From Spirochaetia bacterium (GTDB lineage: Bacteria; Spirochaetota; UBA4802; UBA5550), in NCBI GenBank assembly GCA_009885955.1, contig VFJS01000042.1, positions 68,623-132,622 on the forward strand: DNA of 64,000 bases. The letters run 5' to 3'. Under the pieces are notes generated by a model that saw nothing but the letters and a program-made list of their open reading frames with translations, searched no databases and was not told the origin of the DNA. Positions 26,705 through 36,100 of this stretch are shown here, piece by piece. Every line of letters starts with the position of its first letter. Within the stretch, counting starts at the first letter, position 1. The position numbers were made by a program, and so were the translations under genes.

Positions 26705-27220
26705 ATGTCTCGAAGAATCCTCATATCACTTTCCCTTCTGCTTCAACTCCTGTTTTCTACCGGAGCCGCATATCCAGTTGAAAAAATAATCTGGCATGAT
26801 TTTAATAGCGGCATGGTACTGGCCCAAAAAAGCGGAAGGCCTGTTTTTATTTTTTTTTACGCGGACTGGTGCGGTTACTGTAAGATGATGGATGATGTAA
26901 ATTTCAGGGATGAGAAAACGGTAAAAATCCTGAACAGTACTTATGTATCCATCAGGCTGAATGTTGATCTGAATATGAAAAGCCTCAGATACAACAATGG
27001 AACATATTCCCCAAAGGAGCTTTTCCCCCTGATGAATGGAAGCGTTCTCCCGTACATGACTTTCCTTGAAAGCAGCGGCAGCATGATAACCGGCATTGAC
27101 GGTTTTGTGCAGAAGGAGATTTTTTCTCCTTTTCTGGAATATGTGAGCATTGGCTGCTATAAGACTACAGTCACCTTTGATGATTATATGGAAGATAAAA
27201 GCAGGTGCTCAAAGAAATAG
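26705..27220 (+). CDS. Periplasmic thioredoxin-like protein, paralogue of the preceding gene
   Basis: A 171-residue protein with a cleavable signal peptide (ILISLSLLLQLLFSTGAAYP). Active site FYADWCGYCKMMDDV, cis-Pro region GSVLPYMTFLE, and C-terminal CYKTTVTFDDYMEDKSRC with the same 16-residue cysteine spacing as its neighbour. Family Thioredoxin_7/DsbD-gamma-like. The pair probably arose by tandem duplication, one copy becoming a lipoprotein. Likely role: delivery of reducing power or disulfide repair in the periplasm. Confidence 0.85.
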   Translation: MSRRILISLSLLLQLLFSTGAAYPVEKIIWHDFNSGMVLAQKSGRPVFIFFYADWCGYCKMMDDVNFRDEKTVKILNSTYVSIRLNVDLNMKSLRYNNGTYSPKELFPLMNGSVLPYMTFLESSGSMITGIDGFVQKEIFSPFLEYVSIGCYKTTVTFDDYMEDKSRCSKK

Positions 27221-27245
27221 CACCAGTTTTGTACCCCATCCATTC

Positions 27246-27776
27246 TCAATCGCCAAGTGATCTTCCATGGCAGGAGATACAGAGTTTTTTGCCCTCTTTT
27301 TCTTTTATCCTGGTTGACATTACTGCCTCACCGCAGTCTTCGCATATGTCGGAGTCGCGGATTTTAGCATAATCCGGCGGGTTAAACTCAATCTCCTTTA
27401 TGTTAAAGATGCCGGCAGGATCAGACCCGAGAATTTTTGCTGTCCTCTCGTCTTTTGACATGTTTCTGTCACCGGTCTTTCCCGGAATCACTGAGAGGCG
27501 CAGCGCCTTTTCACTAGTTCTATTGAATATAGAGTAGCTGTTTTTTCCGTAGTCCAGGAATATGAGGTTCCCCTTTCCGAATGTTGTGCCGAGAAGGACC
27601 TGCAGGGCATCAACGCTGCAGTTGTCATTTTCAACCACTGCCACCATCTCCTCGTCTGCCGAGAAATTGTTCCCCTGTTCAAGGACGTATTTTGCCGCCA
27701 TGACACCGATGGCAAGGCCCGGACAGGAATGGCCGTGAAATTTTATCGCCCTCTCCATTAATTTTTTTGCATCCAT
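27246..27776 (-). CDS. FmdE-family protein (formylmethanofuran dehydrogenase subunit E-like)
   Basis: A 176-residue protein. FHGHSCPGLAIGVMAAKY is the FmdE signature with conserved His and Cys; NDNCSVDALQVLLGTTFGKG continues the domain. The C-terminal CEDCGEAVMSTRIKEKEGK with CISCHG forms a zinc ribbon. In non-methanogens such proteins are linked to molybdenum/tungsten enzymes, but their reaction is not known. Here moaD and moaE are 15 kb away and no formate dehydrogenase is in view. Confidence 0.85.
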   Translation of the reverse strand: MDAKKLMERAIKFHGHSCPGLAIGVMAAKYVLEQGNNFSADEEMVAVVENDNCSVDALQVLLGTTFGKGNLIFLDYGKNSYSIFNRTSEKALRLSVIPGKTGDRNMSKDERTAKILGSDPAGIFNIKEIEFNPPDYAKIRDSDICEDCGEAVMSTRIKEKEGKKLCISCHGRSLGD

Positions 27777-27856
27777 GTATTTCTCCTTAATAGTTTAATA
27801 TGATGACTTCGCCGCTATCTGCTATCCTCTTTACACATAAACCTTTGTAAAAAAAC

Positions 27857-28030
27857 GGAGATAAGGAGATAGGGAGTTAGGGAGATAGGGGGATATTCTA
27901 TCAAATTCATAACGGAAAAAAATCGGCCAGGTTTTCCATGATCCTTATTGATTGAATATTCCCTTCTTTTAAGAAATTATTTTTTATATTTATCCCCCCT
28001 ATCTCAACCATCCCCTTATCCCCCTTTCTC
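27857..28030. repeat. Inverted pair of imperfect purine/pyrimidine tandem repeats
   Basis: A G/A-rich array (GGAGATAAGGAGATAGGGAG and further units, 27857-27893) faces a C/T-rich array (27991-28030, with TATCCCCCCTATCTC and CCCCTTATCCCCC) on the same strand, so the transcript could fold into a long imperfect hairpin. Together they fill the 307-base gap between two minus-strand genes. No coding frame is seen. Confidence 0.6.
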
Positions 28031-28083
28031 ATAGAAAATCAGGGTAGTTGCGGGTACAATGGGATAGACCCTTTATAATTATT

Positions 28084-29178
28084 TTATGAAATTACTTCAA
28101 TGTACCTGTTCATTTCATCAATTTTTTTTTCCATGGCCATGGCCAGCGCCAGCTGCGCCCTGCACCTGTGAAGGTTATGACCGTTCCGGTGAATTTTAAA
28201 GTAGACGTCGCCGGAAAGAAAATCGGTGAGAAACCTTGCTGCCGATTCCATGGTCATTATTACCCCTGATATGGGAAGTAATTCTTTTTCGGCCTTCGTG
28301 AGAAATTCTCCCGCTGTTTTTATATATCCCTGTGTAAGGGCCCGGAACATTTCCATGCTCACCTCAATGCCCCGGGTATCCATTTCATCCTCAGGTGATG
28401 AAGAGAGGGTAGTTCTCATGAGATCGCCGAAATCATAATGCGCCAGCCCCCCCATCACGGTATCCAGGTCAATCACGCATACCTGCTTTTCAGTCCCTGT
28501 ATCAAAGAGAATATTGTTTATCTTGGTGTCATTGTGCACGGTTCGAACCGGGAGGGATCCTTTTTTTATCTTCTCTTGAAAAAAGCGGAATACATGTTCA
28601 ATGCTGCAAATCGAATCAATCTCCCTCCTGCATTCAATACCCCGGTTGAACCTGTCGTCTTCTACGGCCCTGATAAAATTATCGTACCTCATAGATGAGT
28701 TGTGGAAATGCGGAATGGCCTCATGGAGATGGGAGGAGTCAAGGCCGGCAAGGCACTTCTGGAACTCTCCGAAGGCGGAACCTGCTTCAAAGGCATGGGC
28801 CGGCTTTTCCGCAGTATCAAGGGTCATTGTATTTTCCATGAACAGGAAGCATCTCCAGGGATTGCCCATAACGTCCATGGCAATCGGGGATCCATTTTTT
28901 CCCGGAATTACCGTGAGCGTCTTTCCATGGGAGCCCTCCCTGTTCTCATAAAACCTTTTTATATGGCCGGTGACCATCAATATGTTTTCCATGACCGCGG
29001 CGGGATTTTTGAAAACCTCGCGGTTGATTTTCTGCATGATGTACCGGGCTAATCCTCCCGGCTCCATGAACTCTGCAAGGTACGTCTCGTGGATATGGCC
29101 GTTTCCATGGGGAGCCCCTTTGATGAACCTGCCGTCAATCCTGAACTCTCCGGAGATCAGGAATATAGTATCATGCAT
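28084..29178 (-). CDS. Sugar 1-kinase of the aminoglycoside-phosphotransferase fold (N-acetylhexosamine kinase-like)
   Basis: A 364-residue APH/choline-kinase-fold protein. VHNDTKINNILFD is the catalytic loop (HND...N) and CVIDLDTVMGGLAHYDFGDL the metal-binding DxD region. APHGNGHIHETYLAE near the start and YIMQKINREVF match NahK-type N-acetylhexosamine 1-kinases. It overlaps the nucleotidyltransferase gene by eight bases, so together they probably turn a free sugar into sugar 1-phosphate and then an NDP-sugar. AmgK/MurU-type cell-wall recycling is an alternative analogue. Confidence 0.8.
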   Translation of the reverse strand: MHDTIFLISGEFRIDGRFIKGAPHGNGHIHETYLAEFMEPGGLARYIMQKINREVFKNPAAVMENILMVTGHIKRFYENREGSHGKTLTVIPGKNGSPIAMDVMGNPWRCFLFMENTMTLDTAEKPAHAFEAGSAFGEFQKCLAGLDSSHLHEAIPHFHNSSMRYDNFIRAVEDDRFNRGIECRREIDSICSIEHVFRFFQEKIKKGSLPVRTVHNDTKINNILFDTGTEKQVCVIDLDTVMGGLAHYDFGDLMRTTLSSSPEDEMDTRGIEVSMEMFRALTQGYIKTAGEFLTKAEKELLPISGVIMTMESAARFLTDFLSGDVYFKIHRNGHNLHRCRAQLALAMAMEKKIDEMNRYIEVIS

Positions 29179-30082
29179 CTTCCCACAGCCTGTCAGGGTA
29201 GGCGCCGGTATTCACAAGGCTGCCTATGCTTTCCGTGACATAGGTTTTGTCCTCTTTGTAGGTTATGCCGAACCAGTCAGAACTGCTGTTGATTACTGTA
29301 ACCGTTGCCTCGCCGCTGTTGATAAGGCCCCCCACCACTGACGGGATATAGAACTCCGCCTTGATGTCACCGGAATTTTTTTCCAGGAATACCCTGAAAT
29401 CCCTTTCAAGGAACTGGAATATGCCCGGAGTGAAACCGAACATGTTCATGGACACTATTTCGTCCCCGGTGAGTTCTTTTTTATCCGGGGATTCACCTGT
29501 GGAGAATATCTTCCCGTTGTCCTTTGTTATTTTTGTATGTTCCACAATGCTTTTAAGATTTCCCCTGCTGTCAAGGCTGCAGAGTCCCCTCGACACATGG
29601 CCATGTTCCGAGAGGGTGTTTCTCAGGGTGTAGGATACCATGGCATAGGAGCTGTCGCCGGCTTTCAGTTGTCCGAGGTATGATGACAGTTTTCTGAAAG
29701 AGTCATGGCCGTAAAAATCATCTCCGTTGATAACTGCAAAGGGCGATTTAACTGCGTCCCTGGCAGTGAGAATGGCCTGGCCCGTGCCCCAGGGCTTCGT
29801 TCTTCCCCCGGGGACCCTGTAACCGGAGGGTATGTCGTCGAGCCGCTGAAATACATAATCCATGTCGATTTTTTTTTCAAATCTCTTTCCGATGGCGTCC
29901 CTGAAGTCCTTTTCAATCTCCTTCCTGATTACAAAAACCAGTTTTTTAAAGCCGCTTCTCATGGCGTCGAAGACGGAGTAGTCTATAATGGCTTCGCCAT
30001 GGGAGCCAACAGGCTCTATCTGTTTCAGCCCTCCGTACCTGCTCCCGATCCCTGCTGCTAATATAAGTAATTCCGGTCCCAT
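29171..30082 (-). CDS. Sugar-1-phosphate nucleotidyltransferase
   Basis: A 303-residue NTP-transferase. LILAAGIGSRYGGLKQIEPV is a variant of the GxGxRxxPLTK nucleotide loop, and VINGDDFYGHDSF supplies the metal-binding Asp. It is of the group that pairs with NahK-like kinases rather than GalU itself. It is the first gene of a two-gene operon with the kinase. Probable product: a UDP- or other NDP-hexosamine. Confidence 0.83.
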   Translation of the reverse strand: MGPELLILAAGIGSRYGGLKQIEPVGSHGEAIIDYSVFDAMRSGFKKLVFVIRKEIEKDFRDAIGKRFEKKIDMDYVFQRLDDIPSGYRVPGGRTKPWGTGQAILTARDAVKSPFAVINGDDFYGHDSFRKLSSYLGQLKAGDSSYAMVSYTLRNTLSEHGHVSRGLCSLDSRGNLKSIVEHTKITKDNGKIFSTGESPDKKELTGDEIVSMNMFGFTPGIFQFLERDFRVFLEKNSGDIKAEFYIPSVVGGLINSGEATVTVINSSSDWFGITYKEDKTYVTESIGSLVNTGAYPDRLWEDA

Positions 30083-30134
30083 ATACTCCTTCCATTTAAT
30101 AAATTATTTCCGGCAGAGCGCATAGTTATTCCTT

Positions 30135-30602
30135 TCACCTGAATTTAAAGAAGTTTTCCATCTCCTCTTTCTTCTCATTGAAAAGGAGGGAGAAGTAGAT
30201 TTCTTTGAGCGAGCACAGGTTGCCGCTGCTATTATACTCATACTCCAGAAACAGGGAGTATTCACCCTCCTGCCTGTCCCTGAAAAGGATAAGGATGAAA
30301 AACGTACCTTTATTAAAATAGAACCTGGTTCGGCTTACCGTTATCCCTTTTTTTTTGCTGTCATAGAGGAAAAGGCCCATTTTATCAATAAGCTTTATTG
30401 CCGAATTGTTTCCTTTTATAATTCCATTCATGCACTCGGTTATGCTCTGCCGGTAATCAGGGCTGTCGCTGATGAGTTTTGAAAGGAAACCCGAGCTGAT
30501 TCCCTGGAGTTCGCTCTCGGATATGGATGCCGATATCCCCCTGGTGCCGGAAAATAAGAGAATTATCATCAGGATGGGAACTATTATTTTTAACTGTATC
30601 AT
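30135..30602 (-). CDS. Hypothetical secreted protein
   Basis: A 155-residue protein with a signal peptide (IIVPILMIILLFSGTRGISA). The mature part begins SISESELQGISSGFLSKL and ends in strand-like FFILILFRDRQEGEYSLFLE and a charged helix KKEEMENFFKFR. No family recognised. It stands between the nucleotidyltransferase and the divergent PBP1A gene, so a periplasmic role is likely but its job is unknown. Confidence 0.6.
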   Translation of the reverse strand: MIQLKIIVPILMIILLFSGTRGISASISESELQGISSGFLSKLISDSPDYRQSITECMNGIIKGNNSAIKLIDKMGLFLYDSKKKGITVSRTRFYFNKGTFFILILFRDRQEGEYSLFLEYEYNSSGNLCSLKEIYFSLLFNEKKEEMENFFKFR

Positions 30603-30702
30603 GGATTATCGCCGATTTATTAATAAGGGAATCTCATTTTTTTATAACATATTCAGGGCAGAGCTGTAAATTATCAAGAGATTTTTTTGTTCCCATAATT
30701 TT

Positions 30703-33054
30703 ATGAAAGTTAAGATAAAGTATATCATAGCATCCCTGGCAATAACCCTGTTTTTCATACCATTCGGGTTTTTTGTCTATGTCTACAGGGAGAGCTACGA
30801 TGTTTTAAAGAATACCGATTCCTTTAAACCCTACCTGTCGACAAAACTCTATGATATAAACGGCCAGTTGATTTCGGAGCTTTTCGATGAGAACAGGGAT
30901 TACATTGAGATGAAAAATATTCCCTCAGTTGTAAAGGAGGCTTTCCTTGCAGCAGAGGACCAGAACTTTTACAAGCACCCGGGCATCGACTTCACGGGGA
31001 TTGCAAGGGCGCTCATTGTTGACCTGGCAAGCGGAAACATGAAACAGGGGGGCTCAACGATCACCCAGCAGCTCGTAAAACAGCTCTACACGAAAAGGGA
31101 AAAGACCCTGAGGAGAAAAGCCACGGAGCTCCTTATTGCCAGGGAGTTCGAGCGGAGGTACGATAAGGATAAAATTTTTGAAATGTACCTCAACCAGATT
31201 TATTTCGGCCACGGGGTCTACGGCATCGATTCGGCATCGAGGTTCTATTTCGATACCGGGCCCGAAAAGCTCGACATTGTCCAGGCCACGCTTCTGGCCG
31301 CAATACCCTCAGCCCCCAACCGCTATTCCCCTATCCTGAACCCGAAACAGGCTTTTGAGAGGCACAGGAAAATATTATATAATGCCATCTATTCCGGTGC
31401 GGCAGATAAAGGTGAAATCACGGAGAAGTTCAACTCCTTCTGGGCAGGGTATCTTGAAAGGATACGGGAGATGTATCCCACGATCGGGGTACGAAACAGG
31501 AAGTCCGACAGGGCGCCGCATTTTACCGAGCATGTGCGCAGGCTCCTGGTTGCTTCATACGGAGAGGAGAAGGTTTACCGCGGCGGCCTCAAGGTCCATA
31601 CAACACTGGATCTGCGACACCAGGAGATAGCAACTGAGGCCCTGCAGGAAGCCATTGATAGAGAGAACAGGTTTGCGCGGGAAAATAACCGGTACAGGCT
31701 CAGTCTGGCCGAAAGGGACATTGCCAGAAATACACAGGGAAAGAAAGGGGCCCCGGACTCCGTTGAGATATCAAAGCTGTCGGGCATGGTTCGCAATGAA
31801 ATTATTGATGAGGTTTCAATCCTTTCAATGATGTTTGACACGGACAGGGTGAGCAGTACGGCAGAGAAGCACCTGGAGTTCATGGACACAGCGGTGAAGT
31901 CGTCCCTTGTTGAAGGGGCCTTCGTGGCGATTGATCCGCGGGATGGGAAAATTACTGCCATGGTGGGGGGGAGCGAATCAAACTACAACAACCAGCTCAA
32001 CAGGGCTGTGCAGTCCATGCGTCAGCCCGGGTCGGCATTCAAGGCCTTTATCTACGGCTCAGGCATTGAGTCCGGGCTTATCACCCTGGGCACACCCTTT
32101 GAGGATATCCCCGTTTTTTTCAAGGATGCGCGCAGGGACAAGGACTGGTCGCCGTCTAACTATGGGAAGACGTTCTTCGGCAAGGTTCTTCCCCGGGGAG
32201 CTTTTGCAAGCTCTCTCAACGTGGTCTCAGTGCTCATATATCAGATTCTGGGTGGGGCAAGGATCGTGGATTTTGCGTCGTCGCTCATGGATGTCCCCAA
32301 AACCAGGTTCCAGGTGGACCCGACCCTTGCCCTGGGTACGACAGAGCTTTCGCCCCTGGAAATGGCAAGGGGATTTGCCGTATTTTCCGCGAATGGAATG
32401 AGTGTGGAGCCATTTTCCATACGATATATCCTGAGCCAGGGCGGCGAAAAGATCTTTGACGGTGAGGAGGCGGTACTGAAGAAGCGGAGGAGGATTATCT
32501 CGGCAGAGACTGCCTACATCATGGGGAGCATCATGAGGAGCGTGGTGGATTACGGAACGGGATACCAGGCAATACGTCAGGAAGCAGGATTCACCCTCCC
32601 TGCAGCTGGCAAAACCGGCACCAACTCTGACTTCAGGGACGCCTGGTTTGTGGGCTTCACGCCGGACCTTGTGGCATCGGTATGGCTCGGATGCGATTCC
32701 CAGAAATTTACGCTCCGGCCAGGCAGAACCGGCGCAGACGCCGCTGCCCCTGTCTGGGGGAAGTTCATGAAACAGGTATATCAGTTCAGGGAGAGGGGTC
32801 AGTTTCCCGGCCCGCCCGGTGGCCTGTCCCCTGTCTCTATATGCGGCAAGACCGGGAAACTGGCTGTTGAAGGGTGCCCGTCCCTGAGCGAATATTTTAT
32901 CAATGGCACAGTTCCCAGGGAGGTGTGCAAATCGGACCACGGTGATGTGGGGGACATTTTCGGAGCCGCAGGCAAAAAAAGAGGAAAACTCGTGGAAAAT
33001 ATGACAAATATGATAAAGAAAGAAGAAAGCGGTGAAAACAATAATGGGAATTGA
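30703..33054 (+). CDS. Penicillin-binding protein 1A, bifunctional glycosyltransferase/transpeptidase
   Basis: A 783-residue class A PBP with an N-terminal membrane anchor (about 7-28). The GT51 domain has catalytic Glu85 in AAEDQNFYKHPGIDFTGIAR, then QGGSTITQQLVKQLY and MYLNQIYFGHGVYGI. The transpeptidase has the SxxK nucleophile Ser444 (RQPGSAFKAF), an SSLN motif and AAGKTGTNSDFRDAWF. The C-terminal tail has two cysteines (SICGKTGKLAVEGC). It polymerises and cross-links peptidoglycan in the periplasm. Confidence 0.96.
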   Translation: MKVKIKYIIASLAITLFFIPFGFFVYVYRESYDVLKNTDSFKPYLSTKLYDINGQLISELFDENRDYIEMKNIPSVVKEAFLAAEDQNFYKHPGIDFTGIARALIVDLASGNMKQGGSTITQQLVKQLYTKREKTLRRKATELLIAREFERRYDKDKIFEMYLNQIYFGHGVYGIDSASRFYFDTGPEKLDIVQATLLAAIPSAPNRYSPILNPKQAFERHRKILYNAIYSGAADKGEITEKFNSFWAGYLERIREMYPTIGVRNRKSDRAPHFTEHVRRLLVASYGEEKVYRGGLKVHTTLDLRHQEIATEALQEAIDRENRFARENNRYRLSLAERDIARNTQGKKGAPDSVEISKLSGMVRNEIIDEVSILSMMFDTDRVSSTAEKHLEFMDTAVKSSLVEGAFVAIDPRDGKITAMVGGSESNYNNQLNRAVQSMRQPGSAFKAFIYGSGIESGLITLGTPFEDIPVFFKDARRDKDWSPSNYGKTFFGKVLPRGAFASSLNVVSVLIYQILGGARIVDFASSLMDVPKTRFQVDPTLALGTTELSPLEMARGFAVFSANGMSVEPFSIRYILSQGGEKIFDGEEAVLKKRRRIISAETAYIMGSIMRSVVDYGTGYQAIRQEAGFTLPAAGKTGTNSDFRDAWFVGFTPDLVASVWLGCDSQKFTLRPGRTGADAAAPVWGKFMKQVYQFRERGQFPGPPGGLSPVSICGKTGKLAVEGCPSLSEYFINGTVPREVCKSDHGDVGDIFGAAGKKRGKLVENMTNMIKKEESGENNNGN

Positions 33055-33162
33055 ATCACATAAAAAATTGCTGTTTTTTTCAAATACGATTATTATTAAA
33101 TGGGATATAACCGGTAAAACCGATATATCAATAGGTATGCATACATTTCGCGGGGTAAATCC

Positions 33163-34617
33163 ATGCAGATAAATTGTTCGAGCTGCAACTCAACTTACAC
33201 GATGCCCGACAGCCAGGCTGTCCTGACAGAGCATTCAGTACTCACTTGTAAAAAGTGTCACCGTTTTATTAAAATTACTATCTGCCCCCATTGCAGATCA
33301 TTTTATTCCATAACTTTTTCCACACTTGACCATATGCAGTACAGCTTTAAATGCAAGAAGTGCATGAAATCCTTTGTTGTGGATTTTTCTTCCGGCAGCA
33401 GGTTGAAAAAAGAGGAGAAACCTGTTACTGTCAAAAAACCTATACTGGAAATTACTGAGAAAAAAGAGAAACCCCCGGCCATTAATAACAATATTACTGT
33501 AAAAGCAGAAAACAATATACCGGTAATGAAAAGTGAGCCTGTTCAAAAAGAGAGTGGAATTCATATAAAGGGGAAAACCTTCAGCGACCTCAATTTAAAA
33601 GAGATTTTTTCCATAGCATTTACCGCATTTTCTCCACAGAAACTTCTTATATCATCCCTGGCGGTAGTGGCCATCGCTCTTCTCCTCTTTGCCTATAACT
33701 CCATGGAATCCCTTATTTTTACAAGCCGTGCTATGAAGGAGTATGGGGATATGAGGATATTTTTCAATATTTTTCCATTAGCCATTGTATTCTTCGTCTT
33801 TATCCTTGCATCCTCGCTGGTCTCTAAAATTACCATTGAAAAAATATTTTTCAACAGGATTCCGGAACTTTCACATTCCCTTGTATTCGCAGCAAGAATA
33901 ATGGCCCCTGTTTTCATCTGTAATGTCCTTATCCTTCTGCTTCTAAATACCGTGCTTGTCCTGTTCGGAAAAATACCCCTGGTGGGGCCCGTTGTTTTTT
34001 CGCTCCTTTTTCTGCCGGTATATGTCATCTCATTCGTCATTCTTGTTGTTGTCTTCCTGGGGTTCTGGTTCTACCCGCCCATGGTGGCATTCAGAAATAC
34101 AGGGATTGCTGAGAATATGGGGAATTTTTACCACTTCATCAAAAAACATAATTTTGTACTCCTCTATGTCATACCCATCATGGCAATTTCGGAAATAATA
34201 ATTTTTTCAGGAATATATCTTCTCCACTACGGCTCCCTCTCCATCTCAATTTTTTTTATCAGGGGGATTTCAGGGGAGAACATGGGGAAACTTTTTTCAT
34301 CGTTACCGCCTCCGCTCCTCAGGATTGCCGAACCGTCCCTCTTCGGCACGGACATCGGCTTCTTTAAATCGCTCATGGGCGGCCTTTCCAGCGCCCACCA
34401 TGCCGGGGGCGCCATCCTGGGATTTGTCATGGCCTTCATATCGGTCCTGCTTTTCGGCATATTCATATCCATAACTGCTACCCTGTCCACCCATGTCTAC
34501 ATCATGATGGAACGTGGAATTGACATAGATGATGCCAAAAAGGGGAGGCTCCTCTTCCTGCTCGTCATGATGCTCCTGGGTATATTTTTAATGAAGATGC
34601 TGGTTGGGAGATTGTGA
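33163..34617 (+). CDS. Zinc-ribbon multi-pass membrane protein of unknown function
   Basis: A 484-residue protein. The N-terminus holds a zinc ribbon like the MJ0042 type (NCSSCNSTYTMPDSQAV, TCKKCHRFIKI) and a second set (ICPHCRSFYS, KCKKCMKSF). A charged linker of about 80 residues follows. The rest carries about six hydrophobic segments between residues 160 and 480, with no transporter motif I recognise. It follows PBP1A by 108 bases and could be in the same unit. Membrane location is firm, function open. Confidence 0.65.
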   Translation: MQINCSSCNSTYTMPDSQAVLTEHSVLTCKKCHRFIKITICPHCRSFYSITFSTLDHMQYSFKCKKCMKSFVVDFSSGSRLKKEEKPVTVKKPILEITEKKEKPPAINNNITVKAENNIPVMKSEPVQKESGIHIKGKTFSDLNLKEIFSIAFTAFSPQKLLISSLAVVAIALLLFAYNSMESLIFTSRAMKEYGDMRIFFNIFPLAIVFFVFILASSLVSKITIEKIFFNRIPELSHSLVFAARIMAPVFICNVLILLLLNTVLVLFGKIPLVGPVVFSLLFLPVYVISFVILVVVFLGFWFYPPMVAFRNTGIAENMGNFYHFIKKHNFVLLYVIPIMAISEIIIFSGIYLLHYGSLSISIFFIRGISGENMGKLFSSLPPPLLRIAEPSLFGTDIGFFKSLMGGLSSAHHAGGAILGFVMAFISVLLFGIFISITATLSTHVYIMMERGIDIDDAKKGRLLFLLVMMLLGIFLMKMLVGRL

Positions 34618-34649
34618 TATTTTATTAATTTAAAATTTTATTTAAAACC

Positions 34650-34852
34650 ATGAATGACAATGTATGTAAAATCATCTGCGCCCATCCGGTCAAGGGGCAC
34701 TACATCCAGGGGCTTAAGAACATGGAAGAGGCGATTGTCCCGTCCATATATAACCCCGAGCCAGGGAAATATCAGCGGGAATTGACTCGGGGGCCATTGT
34801 TGCAATATTCCCTGACCGCGGCGAGAAGTACCTGAGCACGGATCTGTTTTAG
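34650..34852 (+). pseudogene. Cysteine synthase C-terminal remnant (CysK/CysM family)
   Basis: The frame at 34650 reads HYIQGLKNMEEAIVPSIYNP, a diagnostic block of PLP-dependent cysteine synthases. Then the phase changes: a second frame reads AIVAIFPDRGEKYLSTDLF to a TAG at 34850-34852, the normal C-terminus of the family. The roughly 50 residues between them are lost. What remains is two tail pieces without the PLP-lysine half, so this is a non-functional relic, perhaps of a gene lost next to the FecR lipoprotein. Confidence 0.85.
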
Positions 34853-34891
34853 CCGGGCATTTACTTTGAAGGCAGTATTATCCGCAGTTTT

Positions 34892-35923
34892 TTACTTGAG
34901 AACTCTGATACCTTTTATCTCATCCTGTTTAACGCTTATAACACCCCCAATGGTTAATACGCTCATTACATTTCCTCTTGAAATAATAGCTCCGTTTATG
35001 ACTCTTCCATTAAACAGGGTTATTTCATCAATGCGTTCAAAAACTTCTTTTATTTCAACCAGAGTCTGCGGTTTTTTCTGGATCAGGATATTGATCCTTT
35101 CAGTCTTCTCCTCAATTTTTAAAGTATTAGTGATCTTTTCATCTTTCTTTTGAATTTCTTTTGTAATTATTGTTAACTCTTTTTCGTCAAGCTTTTCAGG
35201 TTTTTCAATGAAACTAATTATTGAGACCTTTTCAATAACCAGGGATTCTTTTTTTGAGATTGGTTTAACGGAAATCTCTATTTTTTCTTCTTTGCCGTCT
35301 TTGACTGCAACTTCCTTTGCAACGGCAACCTTATTGCTTTCAACAATTATCTCATTTTTTGTTTCTTTATATATTTTTTCATCTATGACAGCATCTTTTT
35401 TTATAGGTTTTACTGCAACTTTACCCTCATGAACAGCAATAACACTCTCTTTCAAATTATAGCTGGTACTGAATTCAGTACCTCTGATTGCAGCTACTGC
35501 TGTGGGAGTCCTGATACTGTAATTTTCATCTTTAACTAATTTTTTTATCTTTGACAGTACCAGTCCCTGCTCCAGAGAAACCTCAAATTTTTTACCGATC
35601 TGGATGCTTTGAACGCTTAACGTTGATTCAGATTCAATACGGATGATGATATTGTCATTGAATTGGGCTACTAAATTTGAATTTTTTCCTGTTTCAATTA
35701 TATCACCTTCATTCACAATGTCTTGCATTTTGGCAGGCACGGGTTCTTTGCCGGGTTTCCTGGTTTTTACATCCCCGATGCTCATAATTATTATTCCATT
35801 GCCGGCCGGGGCATCACTGGTTTTAACATCCTTTCCACTTTTTTCCTTGCATGAAAATAGGAGAATAAAAGAAAGGAGGATATAAATCGATGTAATGAAT
35901 TTATGGTTATTTCCGGTTGTCAT
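34892..35923 (-). CDS. FecR-domain lipoprotein
   Basis: A 343-residue protein with a lipoprotein signal ending FILLFSCKEK (lipidated Cys). The FecR domain runs about residues 45-170: VNEGDIIETGKNSNLVAQF, ESTLSVQSIQIGKKFEVSLE and RTPTAVAAIRGTEFSTSYN, the last being the strongest motif. A lysine- and glutamate-rich C-terminal part (about 180-300) follows. Outside TonB signalling, such proteins are usually envelope lipoproteins of unknown role; no sigma factor or TonB receptor is adjacent. Confidence 0.82.
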   Translation of the reverse strand: MTTGNNHKFITSIYILLSFILLFSCKEKSGKDVKTSDAPAGNGIIIMSIGDVKTRKPGKEPVPAKMQDIVNEGDIIETGKNSNLVAQFNDNIIIRIESESTLSVQSIQIGKKFEVSLEQGLVLSKIKKLVKDENYSIRTPTAVAAIRGTEFSTSYNLKESVIAVHEGKVAVKPIKKDAVIDEKIYKETKNEIIVESNKVAVAKEVAVKDGKEEKIEISVKPISKKESLVIEKVSIISFIEKPEKLDEKELTIITKEIQKKDEKITNTLKIEEKTERINILIQKKPQTLVEIKEVFERIDEITLFNGRVINGAIISRGNVMSVLTIGGVISVKQDEIKGIRVLK

Positions 35924-36100
35924 ATTTTACCTTAATCCTTGCTTAATGATGTTGAATGAGTTTTATTTGAATTTGCGGGCATGAAATTAAGCCGCAATTT
36001 ATTTTATATTTCAGATAAATTCTATTATTTAAGGTTAATAGTCAACAAGAAAATTTCTTCAAAACATGCTATATCTTGAACAATTGAGAGTTCTCATGCT

